A stretch of DNA of 64,000 nucleotides from Sclerurus mexicanus (taxonomy: Eukaryota > Chordata > Aves > Passeriformes > Furnariidae), in NCBI GenBank assembly GCA_013396755.1, contig VWZF01002590.1, positions 2,566,359 to 2,630,358 of the forward strand, read 5' to 3'. Below the pieces are notes generated by a model. The model was not told the DNA's origin, searched no databases, and saw nothing but the letters and a program-made list of their open reading frames with translations. The position numbers and the translations under genes are program-made. This document shows, piece after piece, positions 14,101 to 26,672 of this stretch (the stretch's first letter is position 1; each line of letters opens with the position of its first letter).

Positions 14101-16573
14101 CTGAGACACAGGGGGCTCTCTGTGAGGAAGCATTCTAGAAAATGTAAGCAGTTAATCAAAACAACACTGGGAGATGTACACTGGTATAGGAAAGACAGAT
14201 TGTTTCACGGACAAGGATGGCAGAAGGACAAACACTGCACCTTATCCTGCACACAAGAAGTGTGGCTTCAAGTTCTGCACATACAACTCAGTTAAAATTC
14301 ATCACGGCACTATTAAAGCTGTGATCATGTCAATGCAGACTCTAGGTTCAGCTTAGCTGACTGCTTTCTGTCCAGATCAGTTGCATAGTCTCTGCACAAC
14401 CCAGCGCTGCTGGGGAGCATCAGACAACAGCCTACTGATACATAGGCAACTACATCCCCACTGACAGCTGCAGAGGGTCATAACAGCATTAAGTCAATGA
14501 CAGGTAGCTGATGGGCAGGGAAGGTACGCAGAAACGACAGCCCTGGGGCTCAAAGTGGTGAACTGACAGTTGGAGAGGCTCAGGGAGGGATAAAAAGTAA
14601 TCTGCACCAAGGGAGGAAGCCTTGGAGACTGACACAGAGGAGGCCACAGAAGAGGGCAGATTGGTTTTCTGCTTTCAGTCCTAGACTAAACTTTTCATGC
14701 CACTTACCTACCTACCTTCTGTTTCTGTTTAGATTCCTGGGGCTTTATTCCAGTAATGGTTTCAAATTGGGCAGCTAGGAGAGGTAATGGGAAAACACCC
14801 ACAATTTCTCTTTGTACTCTTCTCCCACAGGGTAAACTGCTCTGGTGCCCCTAGTCCTCCCTTTTCCCATAGGCTCTTGGGTGCCTTCTCTGAGGAGCTC
14901 TCACCTTGGGAACCAGGCAATACAGAACTGCCCTTCTGGTATTTGAACAGCCAGGCCAGGGCAGGCTACAAATAGCCCCTGATGCTGGAGGCTGCAGAAG
15001 AGAACAGGAATGTGTAAAACTGGGGCATTATGATAAGAAGAAAAGTTACTATTTATCTGATTTAATTGGTGTAATTGAAGGCACCATGCCTCATTTTATT
15101 GTTATAGGAATATGGAATAGTCACATATCATTCTCTCTCCCACCTTATACTCAGAAACATAACAGCAGCAACATCTGACTGACTGGGAATAGCTCCATTT
15201 TCTCTGCAAGCAAAAAATCAAGGAACTTTGTATTTTTTAAAAAGGAAAACTGAGATTAGACTTGACATTTAGGAGCTTCCAAAACCGGCAGACCCGAGGG
15301 CCAGGGACTTTGCAGTCCCAAGGGGGCAGCTGTGCAAATTCAAAGAAATGAAGTGCAAGGAAATTGCATAAGTTGACCTCTCCTGCTGCAGCGGGGAGAG
15401 AAAGCCCAACACTTCCATGCTTCACTGGGCAGGCATTCATGAAGATGAGTAAAATATTATGATCAAAAGCTGTCTCCACAAGGAAACTTACTGAGGCAGC
15501 TGGTCTTCATCCCATCTTAAAAATTCAACTCTACTGGTCCCTGTAGAGGAGCAGGACCCTGATACAAGCACATTACCTTCGGCTTTCTTTTCTTATATGA
15601 CTTCACAACACTTCTTATGTCTGTAGATGAAGGCTCTTTGCCTAACTACTGTCATTTCACTTCCAGACTTAGGCAGCAATCTACAGAGGGGAATTGAGTC
15701 CAGCAGCCAGTGAATGCATCTTTTCTTTCTTAAGGAACTGCAACACAGCATTTTCTGCCAGAAAGAAGGCTCAGTTGTTCAGCACCTTTTGAACACATGC
15801 TTCCAGAAGAAAAATATCTGCCACTATAATTAAGGGTAGGGTGCTTAACTAAATATTTCTTTTGTCAGCCATTCATTTTAAAATGAGAGTTTATTGCCAC
15901 ATTATGCCATTTCAATATTGGATTGCCCTCAACCAGAACATCTGTGTACTTAACCAGCTGCTTTAAACAACTGTCTCCTTTAAAACTAAGTCAAACAGAT
16001 TATGTGTTTTATTGTAGCCAAATTCCACTATGAAGTTCTTTCTCTCATGTGCCATAGCTGGCAAGAAAAGAATTATCAATTCATTTCCAAATTAAACAAA
16101 AAACTGAAAAAAACCCCCACTCTTACTAAAGGGACAGCAACTACCACCCTATAGCTGCGATAAAGATGTTAGCACAGGAACATTTAAAATTATTTACATA
16201 TTCATGTGCTTAGTATTTGCTAGTATTTGGAAGCATGCCCCTGGAAACACACAAGTTCAGTCACTCTGCAGCTAGCAAGAGCAGGGGAAGAAGAGATCAG
16301 CTCCTGGGACACATGATTTGTAGCCTTTAGTTCAACATAGTCTTGGTGTAACTATTGGCTCCAGATATTCACATGCACTTTTCAATACACAGCAGTATCG
16401 CTCAGAGGAGTGAGATGCAAAAGCTTAGTCAGGTGTAAGAATGGATATGGGATTTCTTGTCCCAGAGCTCAGCTTTTAAAACTAAAAGTTATCAATTGTC
16501 TCTGTGACAAAGAATTTTAAAATGTAAACTGGATGTAATGGGCCCATCTGCCCCAGTTTTCAGAAAGCAGGAA
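5153..16573. other. Long non-coding stretch, no gene seen
   Basis: No recognisable exon, RNA gene or interspersed repeat. A CpG-containing pocket sits at about 5240-5350. A 170-nt interval at 8631-8800 is bounded by an AG and a strong GTAAGT donor and is open on the plus strand, but the upstream pyrimidine tract is weak and the peptide is unlike anything I know. The 165-codon plus-strand frame at 10700-11197 is also unrecognised. Between about 9050-9400 and 10350-10620 the sequence is AT-rich with ATTA-type motifs and not obviously repetitive. Confidence 0.55.
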
Positions 16574-16599
16574 CCATGCTTAAGCTCCATGCTTAAGCT
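16574..16599. repeat. 13-bp direct tandem duplication
   Basis: CCATGCTTAAGCT occurs twice back to back (16574-16586 and 16587-16599) without mismatch. This is typical of small slippage duplications. Confidence 0.9.
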
Positions 16600-18918
16600 G
16601 TTTGCTTTATTTATTCCCTGGTATTTCACTGGTTAATGAATTACAAGCCAGACTCAGTGCAGAGTAAAATAGTCCTGCATGGAGAAAATCCCCAGCTACT
16701 CTACACAAAACACAACAATTTGAGACTTTGACAAGACGATGTAAACAGGAGCACAGGGATTATTTTCTTGAAGGGAATTTCCTTTTCAGTATTTACAAAC
16801 TACTGTACCAGTGGAACCAGGCTGGTATAGAATGACATTTAAAACACTTAAGAAAAACAAGTGGTTTCAGGAAAATGTCAGCTATGCCAGCTTCATTAAC
16901 TAATTGATTCAAAGCGTGAAGACAGTTACACCCAACTGAGATGACAAAAGTTAGTCATTGTAATGGACAGACCAAGGGAAGCTCAGATACACTTTGATAT
17001 ATCCACTTCTGTGTTTCAGTTGTTTATTACATCAGGAACCTTTTGAAATCCCCTACAACTCTCTCCACGACTTCTTCAGCATCCCAATGGACAGACAGAT
17101 CACAAAGGAAGCTATTCTCAGAGTCTTCTTCATTTGGATAGGTTTTATTACCAAGGAATGGGTAGCTCTTTGGACTTCTGTATACATCTTTCCCATGGAA
17201 AGCTTCACAACACCTCCATACAGACATTTCCATGGTTTAGGTGTTATTACATGTACATAATAGAGCCAGAACACAGCAAAACGCCAGTAAACCACAAGGC
17301 ACATCATACAACAACATACAGAGAAGGTTTTTATAAAGTCTGTATTAATATACAGGGGCACACAATATCAGTGAGAACAAATTAACCTGAGAATACTGAT
17401 GCAGTAGTGCCCTGGGAAACTGGTCTTCGGATGGTTGTGTAAGCATCATCACTGGCACTGCATTCAAAATACATTCCAAGGAGAATTTAAAGTAAACTGA
17501 GAGAACAAGAACATCCCAGGGATAAGGTAAGAATCAGAATAACAATTAACAAAACCGCTAAATGTTCGCTACAAGAGGGCAGCAAGTGATCTCATTGGAA
17601 GAGGTGCAATCAGCTGTGGGAAACACTCCAAGTAACAGTGAAGCCACTCTCTATCTTTCTGCTTGTACCCCAATCAGAAGCCAAGTTCTGTCTTGACAAA
17701 CATCGTGTTTTACAAGGAAGCTCATTTACTACATTTCCTGAAATAAAAAGATGCATTCAAGTAGTAAACCAAATTCAAAGTTGTCATCTTGTCCAAGTCA
17801 GTGAGACAGTACCTAGGTCATTCCCATGTTTGTACTCTAAAACAAGTTAAATCTAATGGACATTAAAACACAGGGGCCAGAAGCTGAAGTAAAGAAGACA
17901 AATTAAAGTGACACATGTAAAATCCCACTATAAAAAAGGTAAACTGCTGCAAGCTACAATTTGAACGAGATGACATACTAGAGGTGCTTACACTCTTCTC
18001 AGTTGTGCTTCACATCGCCCAGTCCAGACAACCTCTAAGAGTCAGTTCTTCATTTGGACTCCCTTAAAATCAGAAGAAATAAAAGTGTTTCTAGAGCATG
18101 CTTCATTTACTCCTAAAGTAGGTGGCTAAAACAGGTCAGATGAATCACGTTACCAGCAGTTTTTTCTCTCCATTGATTACACAAGGATCCTACAGGGACC
18201 AGGATGGATGTAGACATTCAGAGTCAGGAGAAATGAAGCCCATCTCAGACATCTGCACAACTGCATTCACAGCACTACTTATCCTCTCATGGTTTGAAAG
18301 TGGGGCTAATTTCTCCCATGGAGAAAAGACACAAGTAGAAGACAACCACATTTCTAAAGACTGGTCTCAAATCCAAACTCCCAACAAGGCAAGGTCTGTC
18401 TTTCTGTTCCAAACACTTAAATTAAGACTATAGGTTCAAAGAGTCTGAGTCATGATCCCTATTTCCAGCACTACAGCTAATCTTGAATCTGACCTTTGGT
18501 ATGTCATTTAACCTAATTTTTCATAATAACAGCAAACTAGGGATAATTATAACAATTCTGCAAGAACGCTGAGTCTTAATTGATGAACATCTTGAAAGTG
18601 TTCTGGAATTTCTGTGCTCCTCATCAAAACAGTGATACTAGTAACTACTACATGAACATTTTCATGAATACCATTAAAAAGACAGCATTTATTTGATATT
18701 TACCTTTAAAATAACTGACATTAATTTTCATGTGCTTTTCTTTGAATAGTCCATCTCAGTCATATTTCCATGCCTATTTCTCTGAGATTTGCATCTTCTG
18801 ACCTGACACTTTTAAGTTTACCACCATGTTCCCTTTTCCTCTTGCCTATTAAAATCATGCACTAATGAAAAAAATAATTCTTTGCTGTCTGCCTAAATAT
18901 TACTTTATATAAATAGAC
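16600..18918. other. Non-coding stretch, no gene seen
   Basis: Overlapping short open frames on both strands around 17000-17390 look like chance, because both strands are open over the same bases and no splice-bounded unit emerges. No interspersed repeat was recognised. Confidence 0.6.
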
Positions 18919-18930
18919 ATATATATATAT
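18919..18930. repeat. (AT)6 microsatellite
   Basis: Six AT units within a wider AT-rich patch (TTATATAAATAGACATATAT...). Short and unremarkable. Confidence 0.9.
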
Positions 18931-19831
18931 AAAAGCCCACACATTCTGCCATTAAGCATAGCAGACAAATAGATTTGAACTGCAGTAGTGTAAACAAACA
19001 TGCAGCCTTTTGCCAAATCTAATGGACAAATATGAGTAATTCCTGTCTAGAAGGCACACTTGAATCACTGCAAAATAAATTGGACTAGAAATCAAAGCAA
19101 AGTGTCATTGTCTCCATCCTCAATTCTCACAGCTGCACCAGGCAATGTTCAAGGAAAGTGCTCACATAATACAAACGCTTTCATTTTAATCTGAAAATGG
19201 TTTTTATTTACAGAACAATGTAGAAATAAACACACAAAAATATATAGATATGTAAGTATCTGTATGTATACATACACACATCAAGTTTCAGAGGGAAGGC
19301 ACCCTTGGGCAGGAGAGACCCACAAAGCAGCACCTGGATCTCACTCATCAGAGCCGCTCTCATGATTTAGGACACCCTGTACCTCAGTTTCTCTGCCTTT
19401 AACACACCAGTGAGTAACCTCTGTTTTCTTTCACATTTATGGATGAAAACATGTCTGCTCATTTTAATTACTGTCAAATAGTACCTCTCACTGGGAAAAG
19501 CCATGGCATTGATCCTGCCCATGCCCCAGCAACTTGGGCAGAGCCAAGTGAGGGAGTTCCTGCAGCCTGCAGGAGGCCAGGACACCCCACTGCCGTAGGC
19601 TGCTGGCTCGATATTTCCACGCTGAGGAGGGGGAGACAACGAGGAGAACATTTGGAGGAGGGTGCATGCCATGGCAGACTGGTGCAGCCACACTCACGGC
19701 ATGGGGGACACACACTGCAGCGAAAAGAGCCTGAGGCAGCAACAGAAACCAGCTTCTCACCAGCCCTGCCGCGCAACCTTCCCCTTGTCCACACAACGCT
19801 GTGATCACATCACTGTTCTGTGGCCCCTATG
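18931..19831. other. Non-coding stretch with a GC-rich end
   Basis: From about 19490 to 19810 the base composition turns GC-rich and several frames on both strands stay open for 100-120 codons at once. Such simultaneous openness reflects few stop codons in GC-rich DNA, not coding. A 7-bp hairpin TCCTGCA/TGCAGGA lies near 19557-19573. The stretch ends where a CR1 copy begins. Confidence 0.55.
19234..19282. repeat. AT/TATG-rich low-complexity patch
   Basis: Alternating purine-pyrimidine sequence (TATATAGATATGTAAGTATC followed by TGTATGTATACATACACACA). No element boundaries are visible. Confidence 0.7.
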
Positions 19832-20618
19832 TCACAGAATCACAGAATATGCTGAGTTGGAAGAGACCCACAAGGATCATTGAGTCCAACTCCTGGCCCT
19901 GCACAGGACCATCCCCAAGAGTCACACCACGTGCCTCAGAGTATTATCCAAACACTTCTTAAACTCTGGCAGGCTTGGTGTTCTGACCACTTCCCTGGGA
20001 GCCTGTTTCAGTGCCTGAACACCCTCTGTGTGAAGACCCTTTTTCTAATATCCAACCTAAACCTCCCCTGACACAATTTCAGGCCATTCCCTCAGGTCCT
20101 GTCACTGGTCACCACAGAGAAGAGATCAGTGCCTGCCCCTTCTCTTCCTCTCAAGAGGAAGTTGTAACTGCAGTGAGGCCTCCCCTCAATCTCCTCTTCT
20201 CCAGGCTGAACACACCAAATGTCTTCAGCTGCTCCTCACACGGCTTCCCTTCAAGGCCCTTCACCATCTTCAATGTGCTCCTTTCGACATTCTCTAGTGG
20301 CTTAATATCTTTCTTACACTGCAGTGCCCAAAACTGCACACAATATTCCAGGTGAGGCCGCCCCAGTGCAGAACAGAGCAGGACAATCCCCTCCCTTGCC
20401 CGGCTGGCGATGCTTTGCCTGATGCCCCCCAGGACAGGGTTGGCCCTCCTGCCTGCCAGGGACTGCTGACTCAAATTCAACTTGCCATTGACCAGGACCC
20501 CCAGGTCCCTTTCCTGGCACTGCTTTCCAGCACCTCATTCCCAAATCTGCTCTTACATCCAGAGTTGCTTCATCGCAGGTGCAGAATCCAGCAGTTTCCC
20601 TTGTTGAACTTCATGTTT
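19832..20618 (-). mobile_element. CR1 non-LTR retrotransposon, 5'-truncated, minus strand
   Basis: The left edge, TCACAGAATCACAGAATATG, is the reverse complement of the CR1 3' terminal octamer repeats, so the element reads right to left. The sequence then matches the avian CR1 3' untranslated region and the C-terminal part of ORF2. At about 790 bp it is the longest copy here and covers the 3' end up to the region following the catalytic RT motifs. The 5' portion is missing, as is usual for CR1 because reverse transcription starts at the 3' end and often aborts. Bases 20619-20760 to the right are GC-rich but I could not assign them to the element. Confidence 0.95.
20151..20618 (-). pseudogene. 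CR1 ORF2 reverse-transcriptase C-terminal remnant
   Basis: On the minus strand the frame 20480-20151 (109 codons) reads as the distal RT/thumb region of CR1 ORF2, with recognisable blocks such as SRAREGIVLLCSALGRPHLE, VQFWALQCKKDI and FSLEKRRLRGGL. Upstream, 20480-20618 continues the same protein in another frame (KFNKGNCWILHLR matches the CR1 KFNK.K..VLHL block), so at least one frameshift separates them. The palm with catalytic aspartates, the endonuclease and ORF1 are absent. This is a dead fragment and makes no functional enzyme. Confidence 0.9.
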
Positions 20619-22685
20619 GTTTAAATAGAGCCCCCCTGCTCCTTCAGACTGCTGCCCTGGCCCAGGGCTGCCCTCAGTGAGGAGCAGGCAGAGCCCCTGG
20701 CAGGGACATCGCTGCAGTGCTCGTGGTCTGGGGGTGCTGTGCCCCGTGCAGGCACACATGCACCATGTCCAGTAGCATCTGCACTAAACCTCATTACTAA
20801 AGACAGATCTTCAGCTCTCTGGCACAACCACCACCATCAGATTTGATCCCCTCTCAAATTTACAGAAGTTTGGGACTGAAGACTAGAGTCTGCACACTGA
20901 GCAATAACTACAAAAAACAAGATGACCCTTCCAGTCCATGTTCCTGGATGGATGGCTTTCCACTGATGCACATTTCTGGAGGTTGCAGCAAGCACCCGTG
21001 TGAGAGCCTGCAATTTCAGCTAACTCAGTGCACCTGCACCACCCTCTTACACACCGACTCTGTCCCCACTTGCCTCAGCTTGCTTGAATATCCAAGTAAA
21101 ACTCAAACTGACAAGCAACACCTGTTTCCACAGCTATTTTCCACACCCAGCTACATCTAATCCTTGCTTCATTGCCTTCTTTAAAGTTTAATAATGGTTT
21201 CAGGGAGCAGTCTTAGTCAAGTTTCTGACTTTTTTACTTAATGCTTCCATGGCTGAGCTCAGACATCTGAAGGAATCTAGGTTTAAGTAATCTGCTCAAC
21301 ACAGAAAGCCTTGGAAATATGCTTTCTGCTTTCTGTAGCAAAGCAATGGCAGGGTTTTGCTTCTCTTGCAGTGGATTTTCTCAACAGTTCCTCTCCCAAA
21401 ATAACTCAATATCAATCAGGATGTACATCTCAAAATGCATTCTTAAAATTCAAGTTTCTATTCACAGTAACCACCAAAAGGCTCTGTATTATTTTAAAAT
21501 ACTGAGAAACAACTAAAGGACCTGACTGAGTTTATAGATTAGCTTTAATTTAAACACATGTAATTTACAAGCATGCAATCTGACCGTAAAGATTTTTAAA
21601 CCTCAGAGGTCCTGAGAAAGCACCAGAAACTTTAAATTGGTGAAGCACGACCAGCTGAGTGCTGTGCTTGGCTCACAACGCATCTGGGGAAAGTGATGGG
21701 GAAAGCCCTAAGAAGTAAAATTGTAGCAGGCTCTCCCGGCTTGGTGGGACCCCAAAGGTGGCAATCCCCGTGTGTGGCAGCAAGGCAGTGGCTGCACAGC
21801 TCCTGCCTCAGCACTGAGCTGGGGCTGCCATCCTCAGCATCACCCGGCCAGCCGGACCGACCTCATGGACTTCAGACAGAATAAACCAAAAAAGCAAAGC
21901 AAAACACGTTCCAGACCTCAGGAGCCAAATTGCACATCTACAGGGAAAACTGGTCCCTATCTGACCCCTTGCTTTCCCCTCACCCACACACACAGGAGCA
22001 GCCAGCTGAAATCCCCAGTATTTGGCGAACGAGGTTATCCTGACGCAGACCCAGAGCCATACAAGTGTGGCTGGAGCTCAGAAGGAACGTGGGAAGCTGC
22101 AGGGACTGAGCTCACACCCACACCCAGTGATTGTGTACTTCCAGGCACAGATGTGATTTTCTTCTGGGAGAATAAAACTGTACCTGAAAGGAGCAGAGCT
22201 GCAGTGGGAGCTGAGGTGATGGCAAGTGCACAGTGTCCCCTCCAAACAACCCCTCTGCTTCGTAAGTCTTAGTGCCAGGAAATCACATCGTATTTCAGAA
22301 TTGATTTCCTCTTACTTCAACCTTCAAACCCAGGATATTGTTACATCTTGGTCAGCAATGTCAGGATTTTCCACAACAAATCAGACGTTGTTTTCATGTC
22401 AAATTACCTAGATACCCTACATGGGCTGTGCCCTGTGGGTACTTCATTTTCACCTTCTTCTGTAATAGCACATTTTCTTTATTCTGCTTTTCACACTGCA
22501 CATTATAAATAGTTTAAATAAATGCCTATCTTTGTTTAATGAGCTTGTGCTGTCTGAGTGAGCTTTGAAAATACCATGAGTTATATGGAGTAGCTAAAAA
22601 TTGCTATAGGGGAGCTATTGACATGAATGCATTACCTCCTATTAGTACTAATAATCTCGCCTAACAAGCCAGTACAGTCTTTGAA
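20619..22685. other. Non-coding stretch with GC-rich pockets
   Basis: Bases 20619-20760 and 21700-22250 are GC-rich. The plus-strand frame at 21772-22272 (166 codons) is long but low in recognisable content and I cannot assign a family. No splice-bounded unit or repeat was recognised. Confidence 0.5.
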
Positions 22686-22714
22686 GTGTCATCCTCAAGC
22701 TTTGAGGATGACAC
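22686..22714. repeat. Perfect 13-bp hairpin with 3-base loop
   Basis: GTGTCATCCTCAA at 22686-22698, loop GCT, then the exact reverse complement TTGAGGATGACAC at 22702-22714. Perfect 26-base symmetry is rare by chance in a window this size. The stem is too short for a canonical pre-microRNA and no flanking pairing extends it. It could be a cruciform-prone site or the scar of a small inverted duplication. Confidence 0.75.
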
Positions 22715-25700
22715 AAGCTTTTCCAAAGGTAGTGGTGGGTTTTTCCCTATTCTTTATACTACTCATACCTAGAAGTCTTAAATCCTTTGCTGTTCCTCTT
22801 GCAATAGAAATGTCCTGATAGCACAACAGGACCAGTCCAGCTGCACCATACAACACATTTACATTTGACTCAACAGACTGCCTTTCGTGCTTTAAAGCGT
22901 GGTGAAGCTTGGGCTGCATTCTCTATTTTTAAAGGACATACAGTGATGGTGCAATTATCTGGCTTAACTGGGACACGCATTTATTTATGCCCAAGCACTA
23001 CTGTAGCGTGTGACCTAAGGCACTGGCTCTAGGCAAAAACCTCTTTTGCTGGTGACAGGGTCACAAGCAAAATGCATTTCATTTGGTCTAACAGCATTCT
23101 TCTGGGTTATAAGTGAATTTTTTCTTGACTTTGTCCCTCTTGTGTATGTGCTTTGACCACCATCACCTACCTATATTGCTCTGTCAATTGCTAACGTGTG
23201 CTGATACATCTTACTGATGATGTACAAATCACACAGGATATATTCTAGCCTGCCAGTTTTAGTGTATTCCTGTGAAAGATGTCTTCATCTATTGGCCCTA
23301 TTTTCCTTTAACTTGATGCACTGAAAAATCATATATGTAAGAAAATAGCAGCTTCTACAATGTTAGAGTCAAAATGCCTGCTCCCTCCATTCTGTAATAC
23401 ACACAGACAAGTTTAGAATCACATTTGCCACATTCTTTAATACTGAAAAGCAAACAAACTTTCAAATAATTCAAGTATTCCATGTCTGTGTGAGCCTTTA
23501 AAGACAAAGGCAAATTTTCTACATAAACAGCATCCAGCTGGTTCTCCTCCCTGGAATAATCAGAGCAGATACATGCTTTTCTGAAAATGTGATCCATGTA
23601 AAAGGATTTTTTCTTGATTTTTTAAATATGGTTCTTATATTTCCATTTCTCAATTAAAACAAGAATATGACTTTGATCTCAAATAATTTGCAATGGATGT
23701 CAAAAAGTCTCATCTGTTACTTCCATTTTAATGCCACTTTACAAGAAACAGCCCCTTGCCAAACAGCGGCCAAGATGTGATGGCTGGGCAGAGCAGTGTT
23801 AGCTACATGAAATGGCATCAAAAAGTGCTGTCTCATCAAGCAAAGACAATCTGTGGAGGCAAAGTTGGCAGAAATAGTTCTTTTATTAGACCAATTCTTA
23901 AAATCAGAAGGAAGGACAAGCTTTTTGATACAAAACCCTCCTTTGGTCTGGAAAAAAGTCTCAATCATCTCTTTCCCTAAATTTTTACCTTTTTCTCCTT
24001 TTGTTTCCTTTAAGCCTGGCTTTTCCCCATTTTCCTTCCCTCCCATGGAAAAATTTAATGGGAAACTAGTTTGATGCTTTACACACAATTTATATTTAAA
24101 TGAAAAGAAAAGCAGAAGCTTTACTTCAGAGAATTATCTTTCTTCTGGGTGGCCCTGATATTTTCTTAATTTCTTTGTTTGAAACTTTCAATTCAGATGT
24201 GTAAAGGGTTGTGTAACCATAACCTTGCCTGGTTTTGCTAGTTGTAAAAACTGATTTAATAAAATACATTCCCTCTCCCTTCAAACACTGTCTCATTTAT
24301 ATCCTCAGATCGTGACCACTACAACAGCACTTGGATGGTGTATTTTATGGAAATACATCGGTTTCCCTAAAGACAGCACCATCCCTCATGCTCTGTAGCT
24401 AAATGCCTCAGACACTTGCCTAGGATGTGGACAATCCAGATTTAAAACCAACCTTGTATGATGGCAACTACAGGTTTCCATCCCAAGTAATCCAGAATCA
24501 GACAAAGCAGAATTCCAGTTTAAGCCTTCCTATCCTGAACCAACATGGGGTCGCCACATTGCTGACCCATCCACACCAAAACAATCGTAATACAACAGAG
24601 TATCCAAGTGTGCAGTTTCACCAAAGAAGAACCGAATAGCTTTATCCCCATTCAGTTACAGATTCAAATCCTCAATTCTGCATCTGTAAAACAAAGCCAT
24701 CATCCTTGAGCTCAGCCTAGCAATCTTTGCTGGGCCATTATCCCCCAAATTTCATGGCATTTTGCAATATCAACTCCATCTGCTTCATGCATCTTTTGCT
24801 TGGGAAAGTTTTCCTCTACATTTCTCTCACCCATGTCCCTTCCTTTCTTCTTCAGAGCTCATTTTGCTTTCATTGCACCTAGATGGAAGGAAATGGGCTA
24901 TTTCACAGACGCTTCAATCTTCTCACCTTCCCTTACACTAGCTGCAACAAAGAAAAACCAAGTGTCAGCTTTCTCTACCTGCTTTTGAAAGGTAATACTG
25001 CAAACACCCAATGGACAATTTTTTCTTCTCATAACCTTATCTGAGCCATCTTACTGTCTAGCAGGAATAGGCAATGGTTTCTAAAGGAGACAGACCCAGC
25101 TTGCTATGCTGTCCAAAGCAGGAAACTAAACCCCTGTTCTCCCAGGGTGGCATGAAGAAGCTTCCCACCTGCTGATCAGCAACTAATCTGCAACTATAGA
25201 TATCACCTTAAAGGGGGGAAACTCTTAAACATTTGACTTTAATTCTGTGTAATCTCATGCACCAACACAGCAGCACATTAATATGAACAAACTTCAACAT
25301 TTGTTTTGAACTTTGAATTTTCAGCTCTCTTGTCACCTCCTTTTTGTTTTCCCACATGTGCTTGAACAAACTTTCATGAAGCTTTGTACAAGCCACTTAA
25401 ATCATGGGGTTTTCAACCTCATTTTACAGGCAGCTGATCTAAAACACACAAGCTTGTATGATCCCAATCTGAGATAAGTGAATGGACACACCTTACACAA
25501 AAAGTCTCCAAGGACAAAAGGCATTGGCTTGCAGAAATCTTACAGCTAAAGGAGGGTTTGAGATACGGGTCTGGGCACAGGCAGCAATTTTCCCTAGTTT
25601 CTGCCTGTTCTTGCACAAAATGTCAAGGAGAAGGGAAAGGTCCAGTGAGCTCAGTGAGGAAAAGAACAGTGAGCTCCTCAGATGAAAAGTGATTCTAGTA

Positions 25701-26572
25701 ATGAAGCATCACCTTTAGTGTCAACAATTTTTCCCCCTAAACACTGTATCTTATCCACCTCTAGTTGATGAACATGCAGCTTCTGAGGATGGGTTTGTGC
25801 AGTCAGCTTCTCCCAACAGCAGGTGCTGGGAGGTTCTACCCTTCTTCCCGTGCACAGAGAGGCACAGGTCACCCCATCCAGCTCGGTACTCCTGATTCCT
25901 ACAGGATTCAAACCAGGTCCCAGGAGAACAATGTCAGGAGTCCAGCCCAACTCATGCCAGAATAAGTAGAAAAAAGTGTTTTCCCGTTAAAAAGGAAGGA
26001 TAACTTAAGTGTTAAAATATATTATAGGAAGAAACCCTCTCGTCCTGTATCTACCTTAGGAATAGCAGAAATAACAGACCAGCAAGTTGATCTACTTGGC
26101 CTTGTTGCACAAGAAAAGGCAAGAGGAAGGTTGGATATCCACGCTGTCATGTAGCTGAAGTTAAAGGCAGAAAGAGGGATAATTAGCATCTCTGGGAGAC
26201 ACCAGGATAGTAAAATCAAGCATCCACCCCTGGCGCTGCAGGTAAGAAGCAGTGGACAGCAGTTGTTTTTCCATGAAAGTTCAGCTAAAGTGCTTTAAAT
26301 CTTTATGGACTTTATACTAAGGCTTAGAAAACACAGGCAGGACTGAGAATGACTTGCTCTAATGGATGCCCATAGGTGGGTTTAAAAATTATCATACATT
26401 CCATTCTTTAAAGAAACCATCTGTACTCATGTTTGTTTTCATTTTAAAGATTGACATCAATTTCCATGTGTCTTGATAACTACCTTCAGTTCTGAAAAGT
26501 GTGTCTGGATCCTCATTAAACAACAGCAGACACTTCTTGTTTGTGAATATTACTACAAGGTTGCTTAAAAAC
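22715..26572. other. Non-coding stretch, no gene seen
   Basis: Short open frames only. Near 26239 there is a CAG/GTAAGA splice-donor match but no open frame leads into it. No interspersed repeat was recognised. The segment around 23600-24300 is AT-rich and unremarkable. Confidence 0.6.
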
Positions 26573-26672
26573 AAGGAGGGGGGGGGAATAAACATGTTCT
26601 GGAGATGAGAGAGACAGTTTTAAAAAGGGAGGAGGGGATAAACATGTTTTGGAGATGAGAACGACAAGAGAA
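26573..26672. repeat. 50-bp tandem duplication, two diverged copies
   Basis: ATAAACATGTTCTGGAGATG at about 26589 recurs 50 bases later as ATAAACATGTTTTGGAGATG, with the flanking G-rich and A-rich parts also aligned. The two copies differ by a handful of substitutions, including a G-run length difference. This is a local tandem duplication. Confidence 0.85.

Noticed and set aside
19439..19808. Four overlapping open frames over 100 codons on both strands
   Set aside because: Simultaneous openness of opposite strands points to stop-poor GC-rich sequence. No domain, no splice sites.
20151..20480. 109-codon minus-strand frame as a host gene
   Set aside because: It is the CR1 ORF2 C-terminal fragment, not a cellular gene.
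25904..25914. GGATTCAAACC, the reverse complement of a tRNA B-box-like motif
   Set aside because: The T-arm does not form a five-pair stem, the A-box-like match is imperfect and wrongly spaced, and no acceptor stem can be drawn.
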